Assembly: GCA_027325475.1 (NCBI GenBank) | Contig: DAIEFO010000142.1 | Location: 1-6,208 of the forward strand | DNA length: 6,208 bases | Source: Desulfobacteraceae bacterium | GTDB taxonomy: Bacteria > Desulfobacterota > Desulfobacteria > Desulfobacterales > Desulfatirhabdiaceae | Reading direction: 5' to 3' | Part shown: piece by piece, positions 1 through 6,022 of the stretch | Layout: every line of letters starts with the position of its first letter | Position numbering within the stretch: position 1 is the stretch's first letter | Notes under the pieces: generated by a model | Database searches by the model: none | The model's input: the letters and a program-made list of their open reading frames with translations, nothing else | Told to the model about the DNA's origin: nothing | Made by a program: the position numbers and the translations under genes

Positions 1-109
1 CACGGATTTCCCAGGAGATATCGTTTAGAATCATCTGTCCATTTCTTGAGACAGAAATATGGTCGGCAATGATTTTAAATGGAAGTGATGTACTCATAAT
101 TGATGCCAT
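1..109 (-). CDS. ABC transporter ATP-binding protein, N-terminal fragment
   Basis: Reading down from ATG at 109 gives 36 codons that run off the left edge. From the second in-frame ATG (95-97) the protein reads MSTSLPFKIIADHISVSRNG and continues QMILNDISWEIR. This is the usual opening of an ABC ATPase: a first strand, an 'xVSRxGxxILxDISWEIR' A-loop region, then (outside the window) the Walker A loop. No Walker motif is visible because the gene is cut, so subfamily and substrate are unknown. The start lies 14 bases after the stop of the MFS gene, suggesting cotranscription. Neither ATG has a Shine-Dalgarno sequence; a run of nine T residues (113-121 on the minus strand) lies directly upstream. 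The start could be either ATG. The assignment rests on this short pattern alone. Confidence 0.62.
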   Translation of the reverse strand, partial: MASIMSTSLPFKIIADHISVSRNGQMILNDISWEIR

Positions 110-123
110 CGTAAAAAAAAATT

Positions 124-1281
124 TCAGGATAGACCGCTTTTTCGCTCACCGATACCAGCGCTTAACGGAATAATGAGAAGCAGCATGGATGTGCATATCA
201 ACGTACTCCAGCCGCCATGCTGGTATGCAAACCCTGAAGCGGTAATTCCAATCCAGCCCCCCATGTAATAAAACAACACATAAATGGCATTGGCGCGTCC
301 TTGACCGCTTGAAAGCCTGCGATTGAGAGAACCAACCGCCGCGGCATGAACAGTAAAGAATCCGGCGCAGACTCCCAGAAGCCCACATATAACTGCGATG
401 ATGGATGGCAGCAGAATAAGCCCTAATGCGCCTCCCAAAACAATACTGCCAGCCACCAGGGTGTTGCCGTTGCCAAAACGGTTGCTGATACGGCCGGATA
501 CAGGCCCCATAAAGATGCCGGCAATATACACAAGATACAGCAACGTCGCCATTCCGGTAGAAAAATTGAAAGGGGGCGCCGACAGCCTGTAGGGCAGATA
601 ATTAAAAATTGAAGAAAAAACAGCGAAACCACCTGCGGCACACAGATACATCCGCATCAAATCCCAGCGTGTCAAGAGCGCTTTGAAACCGATTACACCG
701 TGCTGCTGTCCACCTTGCGCCGAGATCCGGGGCAATTCCCGCATCGCGATGTATGTGGCTGCGAGGGTAAGCACCGAAGTTGATACAAAAGCATAACGCC
801 AGTGCAGCGGCGTATGAATCCAGCCGCCAAGAAGACGCCCGCACAAGCCTCCCAGAACAGTTGCGGACACATAAGACCCCATAACGACATTCAGGCGCTC
901 CGTCGGGAGTGATTTGGCAAGGTAGGCGGCAAGACAGGTCGTCAGGGACGGAATACAGAGACCCTGAACAAAACGAGCGGCAATCAGAATCCAGAGATGA
1001 TGTGTCATCGCGCATACCAGACCGGCAACAGCTACCAGGACGCCGCCAATACCGATAATTGGATGAATGGGGACAATATCGGATAAAAATCCGAAAGGAA
1101 GATTGGATATGGCAATCCCAAGTATGACAGCAGAAACAGTGAAGGACGCCTGTACCATGCTCGTCGCGAATTCTTTCTGCAGCACCGGCAGCACTGGTTG
1201 AACGACATAAATGTTCGCAACCGCCGCGGACACTAGCGCAAAAACGGCGAACTGAACCTTATTCCATGAATTTTCAGACAT
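124..1281 (-). CDS. MFS transporter, YnfM/AraJ-like (drug or metabolite efflux type)
   Basis: This 385-residue integral membrane protein has about 12 hydrophobic segments, the normal size for a major facilitator. Helix 1 carries ANIYVVQPVLPVL (residues 22-34), typical of the YnfM-like group. The second half has GQGRANAIYVLFYYMGGWIG (residues 326-345), a signature of the same group. A positively charged linker (about 181-210) separates the two six-helix halves. The motif A loop after helix 2 is degenerate: GFLSDIVPIHPIIG (64-77) keeps the aspartate but lacks the usual arginine/lysine pair, while the second-half equivalent, GPVSGRISNRFGNGN (259-273), is better kept. Substrate cannot be inferred; efflux of small molecules is the common role in this group. 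No clear Shine-Dalgarno precedes ATG 1281. It is followed after 14 bases by an ABC ATPase gene and preceded by a 129-base gap, so it may have its own promoter. Confidence 0.88.
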   Translation of the reverse strand: MSENSWNKVQFAVFALVSAAVANIYVVQPVLPVLQKEFATSMVQASFTVSAVILGIAISNLPFGFLSDIVPIHPIIGIGGVLVAVAGLVCAMTHHLWILIAARFVQGLCIPSLTTCLAAYLAKSLPTERLNVVMGSYVSATVLGGLCGRLLGGWIHTPLHWRYAFVSTSVLTLAATYIAMRELPRISAQGGQQHGVIGFKALLTRWDLMRMYLCAAGGFAVFSSIFNYLPYRLSAPPFNFSTGMATLLYLVYIAGIFMGPVSGRISNRFGNGNTLVAGSIVLGGALGLILLPSIIAVICGLLGVCAGFFTVHAAAVGSLNRRLSSGQGRANAIYVLFYYMGGWIGITASGFAYQHGGWSTLICTSMLLLIIPLSAGIGERKSGLS

Positions 1282-1305
1282 AATTTATCGGCCTGATGAT
1301 ATTTT

Positions 1306-1334
1306 GACGACTTCGAAAAAGTCCGCATGCTGCG
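1306..1334 (+). repeat. Solo end of the MITE-like repeat (partial copy)
   Basis: These 29 bases match the left end of the element at 4440-4469 except for one missing T (GACGACTTCG-AAAAAGTCCG and so on), and in the same orientation. Both copies are preceded by TT. Beyond 1334 the similarity becomes patchy, and no matching right-hand inverted end is found before 1410. This is therefore a truncated or decayed copy, or a different subfamily sharing only the tip. It occupies the gap between the DMT and MFS genes (1282-1410). Read on the minus strand it forms CGCA-GCA-TGCG followed by GACTTTTT, a weak terminator-like shape that might end the upstream operon. That role is speculative. Confidence 0.7.
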
Positions 1335-1410
1335 TTGGGCTGCCTCCTTTCTTGCGACGGAAGGTGGTTGCGGTTTGTCCGTATAAAACCTCACCCAACT
1401 GGTAAAGCAT

Positions 1411-2253
1411 TCATCCAACCGCGGTTCTGGCGCTGACAATCGCACGGACCGTCACCGCGCCAATCACCAGCAAACCGCCGATACAGGCCATGGGACCGGG
1501 TGTTTCGTGAATCACCAGAAACACCCAGAGCGGGTTCAGGATGGGTTCCAGCGTCAGAATCAGGGTGGATTCCAGCACCTGTACATGCCGGATGGCAATT
1601 GAGTACAGCACAAACGACAGCCCGATCTGAAATATCCCCAGGTAGGAAATGACGCCGACGCTGAACAACGAATAGTTCTCGTGCAGTAGAGACGGCAGGC
1701 CGATGACGATGCCCATAAAATTTCCCAATAAAATGGTGTCGGCAGGCGAACCGTCTTTCTGCTTTCGCATGCAGAGCATGAGAACCGCCATCGCCATTCC
1801 GCTGCAAATTCCTAAAAGGTTGCCGGTGAGACCGTTAAAGTCGAGGTGATCGACAAAGAAAAGAAAAAGCCCCGAAAAAATGACAATCAACGCGACCCAG
1901 TCCGCTCGCTGCGGTTTTTCGCCCAGAAACCAGTAGCCGAAAACCATCACATAAATGGGAAGCGTGTATTGCAGAAATATGGCGTTTGCAGCGGTTGTCA
2001 GTTTGGTGGCCATGATAAAAAAGAGCTGTGCCAGCACATATCCCAGGGCGCCGACGATCTGAACGGGCGTCCAGCGCAGCCGGGGACGCCGCAGGAAAAT
2101 CCAGAACACAATGGCCGCCAGAAGGCTTCTGCCGCTTAAAATGGACAGCGGCTGCCAGGTGATGATCTTGACCAGCAGGCCGCTGCTGCTCCAAAGTACT
2201 GCGGCCACCACCAGGAGCCCTATCGCCTGACGGCGTTTTTTCAGGGAATCCAT
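1411..2253 (-). CDS. EamA/DMT-family transporter, ten-helix
   Basis: This 280-residue membrane protein is built from two EamA repeats of five helices each, the usual length for the drug/metabolite transporter superfamily. The first repeat shows WSSSGLLVKI (21-30) and TTAANAIFLQYTLPIYV ending in GYWFLGEKP (86-114). The second shows VLESTLILTLEPILNPLWVF and IHETPG (226-253), the conserved 'xEPxxxPxWxFxxxxExP' pattern. The start ATG 2253 has a good Shine-Dalgarno, AGAGGA at 2263-2268, nine bases away. The gene overlaps the end of the preceding unknown gene by 13 bases, so it belongs to the mtaD-ade operon. Substrate is unknown; the context allows a purine base, nucleoside or sulfur-containing by-product, but members of this family range from amino-acid exporters to sugar importers. 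Confidence 0.88.
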   Translation of the reverse strand: MDSLKKRRQAIGLLVVAAVLWSSSGLLVKIITWQPLSILSGRSLLAAIVFWIFLRRPRLRWTPVQIVGALGYVLAQLFFIMATKLTTAANAIFLQYTLPIYVMVFGYWFLGEKPQRADWVALIVIFSGLFLFFVDHLDFNGLTGNLLGICSGMAMAVLMLCMRKQKDGSPADTILLGNFMGIVIGLPSLLHENYSLFSVGVISYLGIFQIGLSFVLYSIAIRHVQVLESTLILTLEPILNPLWVFLVIHETPGPMACIGGLLVIGAVTVRAIVSARTAVG

Positions 2254-2714
2254 TGATGTGTGTCCTCTGTGGCCAGATATCCGCGGAGCAGGCGCTGCTC
2301 ATTGGAGAGTATCGGACGCCATGAAATCCGGTAATACGTTTCAAGCCCTCCATCAATGGGTGTAAACATTGCGATTTCAATGGGGTCCGTACTGTAGGCG
2401 CGGGCTTCCATCCACAGCACGTTGGAGCTGTTCAAGCCAAAATCCCGGAAAATGCGTCTGCCCATCGTTTCCGCGACGCTCGTTTTCACGGGGCAGGGTG
2501 TTGTTTCCGAAGCCAGAACCACATAGCGCTTCAGATGGGTAACCTCCGGTTGGGACAGTGTCAGGTCTATCACTTTAAGGTTACAGGACATTTCCCAGCT
2601 TTTTCGAAAAGACCTGGAAGAGGGGTCCAACGGTGTTTTCCAGCGGTATGTACCATCAAATACAATCATATCCATTAAACTCCAGCTACAGACATACAGA
2701 ACAGTCGCCTTCAT
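2241..2714 (-). CDS. Hypothetical protein between ade and the DMT transporter
   Basis: This is a 157-codon ORF from ATG 2714, whose ATGA overlaps the ade stop. A second candidate start, ATG 2667-2669 (MIVFDGTYRW..., 142 residues), has a better site: GGAG at 2680-2683, ten bases upstream. I cannot settle which is used. The protein is soluble, with no signal peptide or membrane helix in the shorter form, and mixed alpha/beta. It has basic and aromatic stretches (MSCNLKVIDLTLSQPEVTHL, then KRYVVLASET) and a C-terminal segment with GGLETYYRISWRP. I do not recognise a family or a catalytic motif. Overlaps on both sides (4 bases with ade, 13 with the DMT gene) argue that it is a real, translated operon member and not a chance frame. 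A role alongside purine deamination or transport is only guilt by association. Confidence 0.75.
   Translation of the reverse strand: MKATVLYVCSWSLMDMIVFDGTYRWKTPLDPSSRSFRKSWEMSCNLKVIDLTLSQPEVTHLKRYVVLASETTPCPVKTSVAETMGRRIFRDFGLNSSNVLWMEARAYSTDPIEIAMFTPIDGGLETYYRISWRPILSNEQRLLRGYLATEDTHQWIP
2680..2683 (-). promoter_or_regulatory. Internal Shine-Dalgarno GGAG deciding an alternative start
   Basis: GGAG (minus strand) lies ten bases before ATG 2667-2669 and only four before ATG 2673-2675. The upstream ATG at 2714 has no such site and would depend on coupling to ade termination. This favours the 142-residue form of the unknown protein. Confidence 0.45.
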
Positions 2715-4420
2715 ACAAACAGTGAAACAATTTTAAACGGACCGACATCCACCAGCCCCATGTCGGTAATCTTTAACTCCGGTATCACCGGAAGCGCCAT
2801 AAACGAAAGTGCCATAAACGGGTTGGGCAGCGCAGATCCGATGTCGCGGGTACAGGACAGAAGTACATCAAGCTGATCGCGGATTCGATGCACCGGCGCC
2901 GGTGACATCAGACCGGCGATGGGAAGATTCAGCACTGCAACGATTTTCTGGCGGGACGCCACGGAAAGTCCGCCGCCAACGCGGACAATGGCCTCGACAG
3001 CGGCTTTCATATCCTCGTCCGTTGTTCCAGCCACGATGATATTGTGCGAATCATGCGCCACACTGGATGCAACAGCCCCGTTTTTAAATCCCAGACCTTT
3101 GACAAAGCCGGTAAACATCCGCCCAGACCCCTTGTGACGTTCGATGACCGCGATTTTCAGCATGTCCCGCGATACATCCGCCACCGCCATCTGGCCGGAC
3201 GTCTTTACAGGCATAATAATGCTTCGGGTGATGATCTGATCGGAAATCACCTCGATGACCCGGACATGGCTTCCGGCAACGGGCACAGAAAAATCCACAG
3301 ATTCCAGACGCACATTCATGGACGGCGGCGTCGGAAGTGTCTCCTGAACCTGAATATCGGGAAGCATTTCACCATGATCGGCAATTTGCCGCCCCTTGAA
3401 ATAGACTTCCTCGATCTGTGGATTCGTGATATCCGAAAAAGCCACCATATCTGCCTGACGCCCCGGTGCGATGGCCCCCAGATGCCGAAATCCGAAATAC
3501 GAAGCAGGATGGATGGTTGCCATCTGAATGGCCATGACCGGATCGACGCCGGCGGCAATGGCCTGACGCACGATCGCGTCTATGTGCCCCCGGGAAATCA
3601 GATCATGGGGCTCCCGGTCATCCGTACACCACATGAGCCGGTGCGCGGTCCGGGCGGTGATCAGCGGCAGCAGCGCCTGAAGATTTCTGGCCTGAGAACC
3701 TTCACGGATAAAAATATGCATGCCGGCAGCCAGCTTTTCCCGGGCTTCTTCGAATTGGGTGCATTCATGATCGCTGGAAACACCTGCCGACAGATAGGCG
3801 TTCAGCTCTTTGCCCGAAAGCCCCGGAGCGTGGCCTTCGATACGCTTGTGGTAATGGCGGGCAAGCTCGATCTTGGCCAGCACCTGCGGATCACCGTAAA
3901 CGACGCCAGGGTAATTCATCACTTCGGCCAGTGCCACAATGCGGTCATGGCTCATCAGATGGAGCATGTCGGAGGAATCGATGCGTGCGCCCGATGTTTC
4001 CATGTCTGTTGCCGGCACACAAGAAGACAGTGCCAGATAGACATTCATAGGCTGGTGTTCGCTGCTTTTCAGCATATATCCAATGCCTGGAAGCCCCATG
4101 ACATTGGCGATCTCATGCGGATCTGCAACGACCGTCGTCACCCCGTGTGGCGCTACCGCATTCACAAATCCGGACACGCTCATCATGGAGCTTTCGATAT
4201 GCACATGCGGATCCATAAAGCCCGGCGCTATAAATCGTCCGCCCATATCCCGGACCTCGATGGCCTCATAATCTCCGATGCCTGCGATCCGGTCGCCGAT
4301 TACGGCAATATTCCCCATCGTCACGTTTCCTGAAAAGACATTCACGATACGGGCGTTTGCCAGCAGTAAATCCGCGGGTTTTCCGCCTCTGGCGCATGTC
4401 AGGATATCACTCAGTTTCAT
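2711..4420 (-). CDS. ade: Adenine deaminase (EC 3.5.4.2)
   Basis: This enzyme hydrolyses adenine to hypoxanthine and ammonia in purine salvage; it is cytosolic and metal dependent. From ATG 4420 it is 569 residues, close to the 570-590 usual for bacterial Ade. The amidohydrolase barrel shows PHVHIESS (71-78, metal ligands H72 and H74), ADPHEIANVMG (99-109), AEVMNYPGV (165-173, bridging E166), EGHAPGLSG (195-203, H197), SDHE (216-220, H218) and WCTDDREPHD (264-273, aspartate ligand). The C-terminal domain typical of Ade follows, including VAHDSHNIIVAGTTDEDM. I chose ATG 4420 over an in-frame TTG at 4435 because GGAG at 4430-4433 sits nine bases before the ATG and would overlap the TTG start. 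The start shares one base with the mtaD stop (TGATG), and the end overlaps the next gene as ATGA, so translational coupling is likely at both ends. All metal ligands appear intact. Confidence 0.95.
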   Translation of the reverse strand: MKLSDILTCARGGKPADLLLANARIVNVFSGNVTMGNIAVIGDRIAGIGDYEAIEVRDMGGRFIAPGFMDPHVHIESSMMSVSGFVNAVAPHGVTTVVADPHEIANVMGLPGIGYMLKSSEHQPMNVYLALSSCVPATDMETSGARIDSSDMLHLMSHDRIVALAEVMNYPGVVYGDPQVLAKIELARHYHKRIEGHAPGLSGKELNAYLSAGVSSDHECTQFEEAREKLAAGMHIFIREGSQARNLQALLPLITARTAHRLMWCTDDREPHDLISRGHIDAIVRQAIAAGVDPVMAIQMATIHPASYFGFRHLGAIAPGRQADMVAFSDITNPQIEEVYFKGRQIADHGEMLPDIQVQETLPTPPSMNVRLESVDFSVPVAGSHVRVIEVISDQIITRSIIMPVKTSGQMAVADVSRDMLKIAVIERHKGSGRMFTGFVKGLGFKNGAVASSVAHDSHNIIVAGTTDEDMKAAVEAIVRVGGGLSVASRQKIVAVLNLPIAGLMSPAPVHRIRDQLDVLLSCTRDIGSALPNPFMALSFMALPVIPELKITDMGLVDVGPFKIVSLFV

Positions 4421-5871
4421 CAGCGTTTGCTCCAATGTTGACGACTTCGTAAAAAGTCCGCATGCTGCGCTGCATCCTTCGTCGTTGCGGCGTACCCAAA
4501 AGTACGCCTCACTCCTTGCGGATTTGCGCGCCTTGCCTGCGAACTTTTTACGAGGCCGTCTGAAATTTGAATTTTTTGGCTTTCTACTTTGATTCTGTCC
4601 AGAATATCCGCCAGATTAAGCGACACTAAAGAGCGGTTTTTCACGACCCAGTTGCCGTGAATCATGACGTCTCGCACATCCGATCCATTGGCCGCATAAA
4701 CGATCTGGGATTCAGGGTGGTACAACGGCGTCAGATGTGGGGCGTGGGTATCCAGAACCACAATATCCGCCAGCTTTCCGGGTTCGATGGATCCTATCCA
4801 GCAATCCAGACCTGTTGCTTTGGCCGCGCCGATCGTGGCCATTTTCAGAACCGTTCGGGCGCTCGTGGCTTGAGGGTTCAGCGAAAAGACCTTGCCCAGT
4901 TTGGCGGCCATGTCCATTTCCTGAAACATGTCCTGATTGTTGTTGCTGGCGCATCCGTCCGTGCCGAGCCCTGCCGCTATGCCCGCCTGAAGGATGGCCT
5001 CTATCTTCGCAACGCCGGACGCCAGCTTCATGGCGCTTTCCGGGGCATGGGATACGGCTGCTCCGGTTCTGGCGATAATCGCGATATCGGCGTCATCCAG
5101 CCAGATGGCGTGTATCAGGAGCGTTCGGGAATCCAGAAGCTCCAGGCTGTTCAGATACGCTACCGGCGTCATGCCATGCAGGGAACGCATCTGATCGTAT
5201 TCCGAGCGGGTCTCCGCGACATGTATCTGAAACAGCGCTCCGCTTGAGCGGGTCAGGGCTTTGGCGGCCCTGAGCGTCTGGGCCGAACAGGTGTAGGGTG
5301 AATGACAGAAGACAGAGGGTTGAATCAGCGGCGTTTTCTCCTGCCAGGCTTCCATAAATGCGGCGGCTTCCGAAATATTGCGGGACGGATCGGGAACACC
5401 TGGGGCGGGGTAATCAATGACACCCTGTCCCAGAACTGCCCGCATTCCGGCATGATGTACGGCTTCAGCCACATGACGCTCATAAAAATAACCGTCGCAG
5501 CATGTGGTGGTTCCGGACAACAGCAGCTCCGCACAGGACAGCAGGGCGCCCAGATACACCGTTTCGGGTGTGATAAACTGGGCTTCGGCAGGAAAGATAT
5601 GCGCGTTCAGCCATGTCATCAGCGGCAGATCGTCCGCCAGTCCGCGGAACAGCGACATCGGCAGATGGGTATGCGTATTGATCAGACCCGGCATGACAAT
5701 GTCGCCCCCGACATCAATCGTCTTACGGGCGTCGGGCAGGGGAGTTTCCGCCGCTTTCTTGTCCACAGACACAATCCGGCAGCCCTGAATGCCGATTGAG
5801 GCGTTTTCGACGATGTCCCCATCGTGGTTCATCGTAATCAAGGTGGCATTATGAAGCAACGTATCCAGCAT
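4420..5871 (-). CDS. mtaD: MTA/SAH deaminase-type amidohydrolase with element-derived C-terminal tail
   Basis: This metal-dependent deaminase resembles 5'-methylthioadenosine/S-adenosylhomocysteine deaminases (EC 3.5.4.28/3.5.4.31), which yield the inosine analogue plus ammonia. Visible motifs are GLINTHTHLPMSLFRGLADDLPL (split here: GLINTHTHLP at 62-71, SLFRGLADDLPL at 73-84; metal ligands H67, H69), CHSPYTCS (189-196), HVAETRSEYD (217-226, metal H217 and catalytic E220), LIHAIWLDDADI (252-263, H254) and GLGTDGCASNNN (301-312, metal D305). The substrate-loop motif reads SHAPESAMKLASG (274-286), where relatives usually have H-N/C-P-x-S-N-x-K. The family normally ends near 430-440 residues; here residue 437 is followed by 46 residues encoded by a repeat element and six flanking codons. 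ATG 5871 has AAGGGG eleven bases upstream. It is first in the operon with ade. Related chlorohydrolases or guanine deaminases are less likely alternatives; exact substrate is not proven. Confidence 0.88.
   Translation of the reverse strand: MLDTLLHNATLITMNHDGDIVENASIGIQGCRIVSVDKKAAETPLPDARKTIDVGGDIVMPGLINTHTHLPMSLFRGLADDLPLMTWLNAHIFPAEAQFITPETVYLGALLSCAELLLSGTTTCCDGYFYERHVAEAVHHAGMRAVLGQGVIDYPAPGVPDPSRNISEAAAFMEAWQEKTPLIQPSVFCHSPYTCSAQTLRAAKALTRSSGALFQIHVAETRSEYDQMRSLHGMTPVAYLNSLELLDSRTLLIHAIWLDDADIAIIARTGAAVSHAPESAMKLASGVAKIEAILQAGIAAGLGTDGCASNNNQDMFQEMDMAAKLGKVFSLNPQATSARTVLKMATIGAAKATGLDCWIGSIEPGKLADIVVLDTHAPHLTPLYHPESQIVYAANGSDVRDVMIHGNWVVKNRSLVSLNLADILDRIKVESQKIQISDGLVKSSQARRANPQGVRRTFGYAATTKDAAQHADFLRSRQHWSKR
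4430..4433 (-). promoter_or_regulatory. Shine-Dalgarno GGAG of ade
   Basis: GGAG on the minus strand, nine bases before ATG 4420, decides the ade start. It lies between the end of the repeat element (4440) and the start codon, so the inserted element left the ribosome binding site intact with only six bases to spare. Confidence 0.65.
4440..4560. repeat. 121-base palindromic MITE-like element inserted at the 3' end of mtaD
   Basis: The two 23-base ends, 4440-4462 and 4538-4560, are inverted copies matching at 20 of 23 positions (left end GACGACTTCGTAAAAAGTCC...). At the exact centre lies a perfect hairpin, GGCGTAC-CCAAAA-GTACGCC (4489-4508). The arms between are imperfectly complementary, so the whole element can fold into one long stem. 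It encodes no protein of its own. The left tip also occurs at 1306-1334. This architecture fits a non-autonomous transposon relic (MITE) or a large REP-like palindrome; no clear target-site duplication is visible beside it. The mtaD frame enters it exactly at codon 438 and stays open throughout. In the mtaD-ade mRNA it would form a strong stem directly before the ade ribosome binding site, which could affect transcript stability or ade translation. Confidence 0.85.
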
Positions 5872-5921
5872 AACCGAACGATCCCCTTCTGAATTCCGAT
5901 CCGCTCAACCGATGTGACCTG

Positions 5922-5953
5922 TGACATTTGACGGTCTTCCTCATAAATGTCAA
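5922..5953 (-). promoter_or_regulatory. Candidate promoter -35 box within an inverted repeat upstream of mtaD
   Basis: TGACATTT (5922-5929) and AAATGTCA (5945-5952) form a perfect 8-base inverted repeat with a 15-base spacer, about 23 bases centre to centre, as for a dimeric regulator bound on one helix face. On the minus strand the distal arm makes a perfect TTGACA (-35, 5953-5948). The proximal arm falls 17 bases later where the -10 should be, reading CAAATG, a poor match to TATAAT. A weak, activator- or repressor-controlled promoter for the mtaD-ade operon is plausible. The remaining sequence of the 151-base gap (5872-6022) shows no clear terminator for the preceding gene. Confidence 0.4.
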
Positions 5954-6022
5954 CAGAAGAATTCTGCGGTGTCCGTCCTTTCTATAATAAGAGCCATTCC
6001 CTTAAGATCGATGCGATTGATA

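Noticed and set aside
110..175. Possible rho-independent terminator after the MFS gene (T9 tract)
   Set aside because: No convincing GC-rich stem precedes the T run on the minus strand, and a gene start follows at once.
602..1015. 137-codon minus-strand frame within the MFS gene
   Set aside because: Alternative frame of a well-supported membrane protein; Cys/Arg/Ser-rich translation typical of shadows.
1835..2380. 181-codon minus-strand frame overlapping the DMT gene and the unknown gene
   Set aside because: Crosses two better-supported genes in another frame and has no family features.
3044..4333. Long open frame of 429 codons on the plus strand, antisense to ade
   Set aside because: It is a mirror of ade: composition is rich in His, Arg and Cys with no recognisable domain, while ade on the other strand has all catalytic motifs in order.
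4657..5247. Open frame of 196 codons on the plus strand inside mtaD
   Set aside because: Antisense shadow of the deaminase; low-complexity, Arg/Gly-rich translation and no ribosome binding site.
5980..5990. TATAAT on the plus strand as a divergent promoter
   Set aside because: No acceptable -35 box at 16-18 bases upstream and no plus-strand gene follows it.
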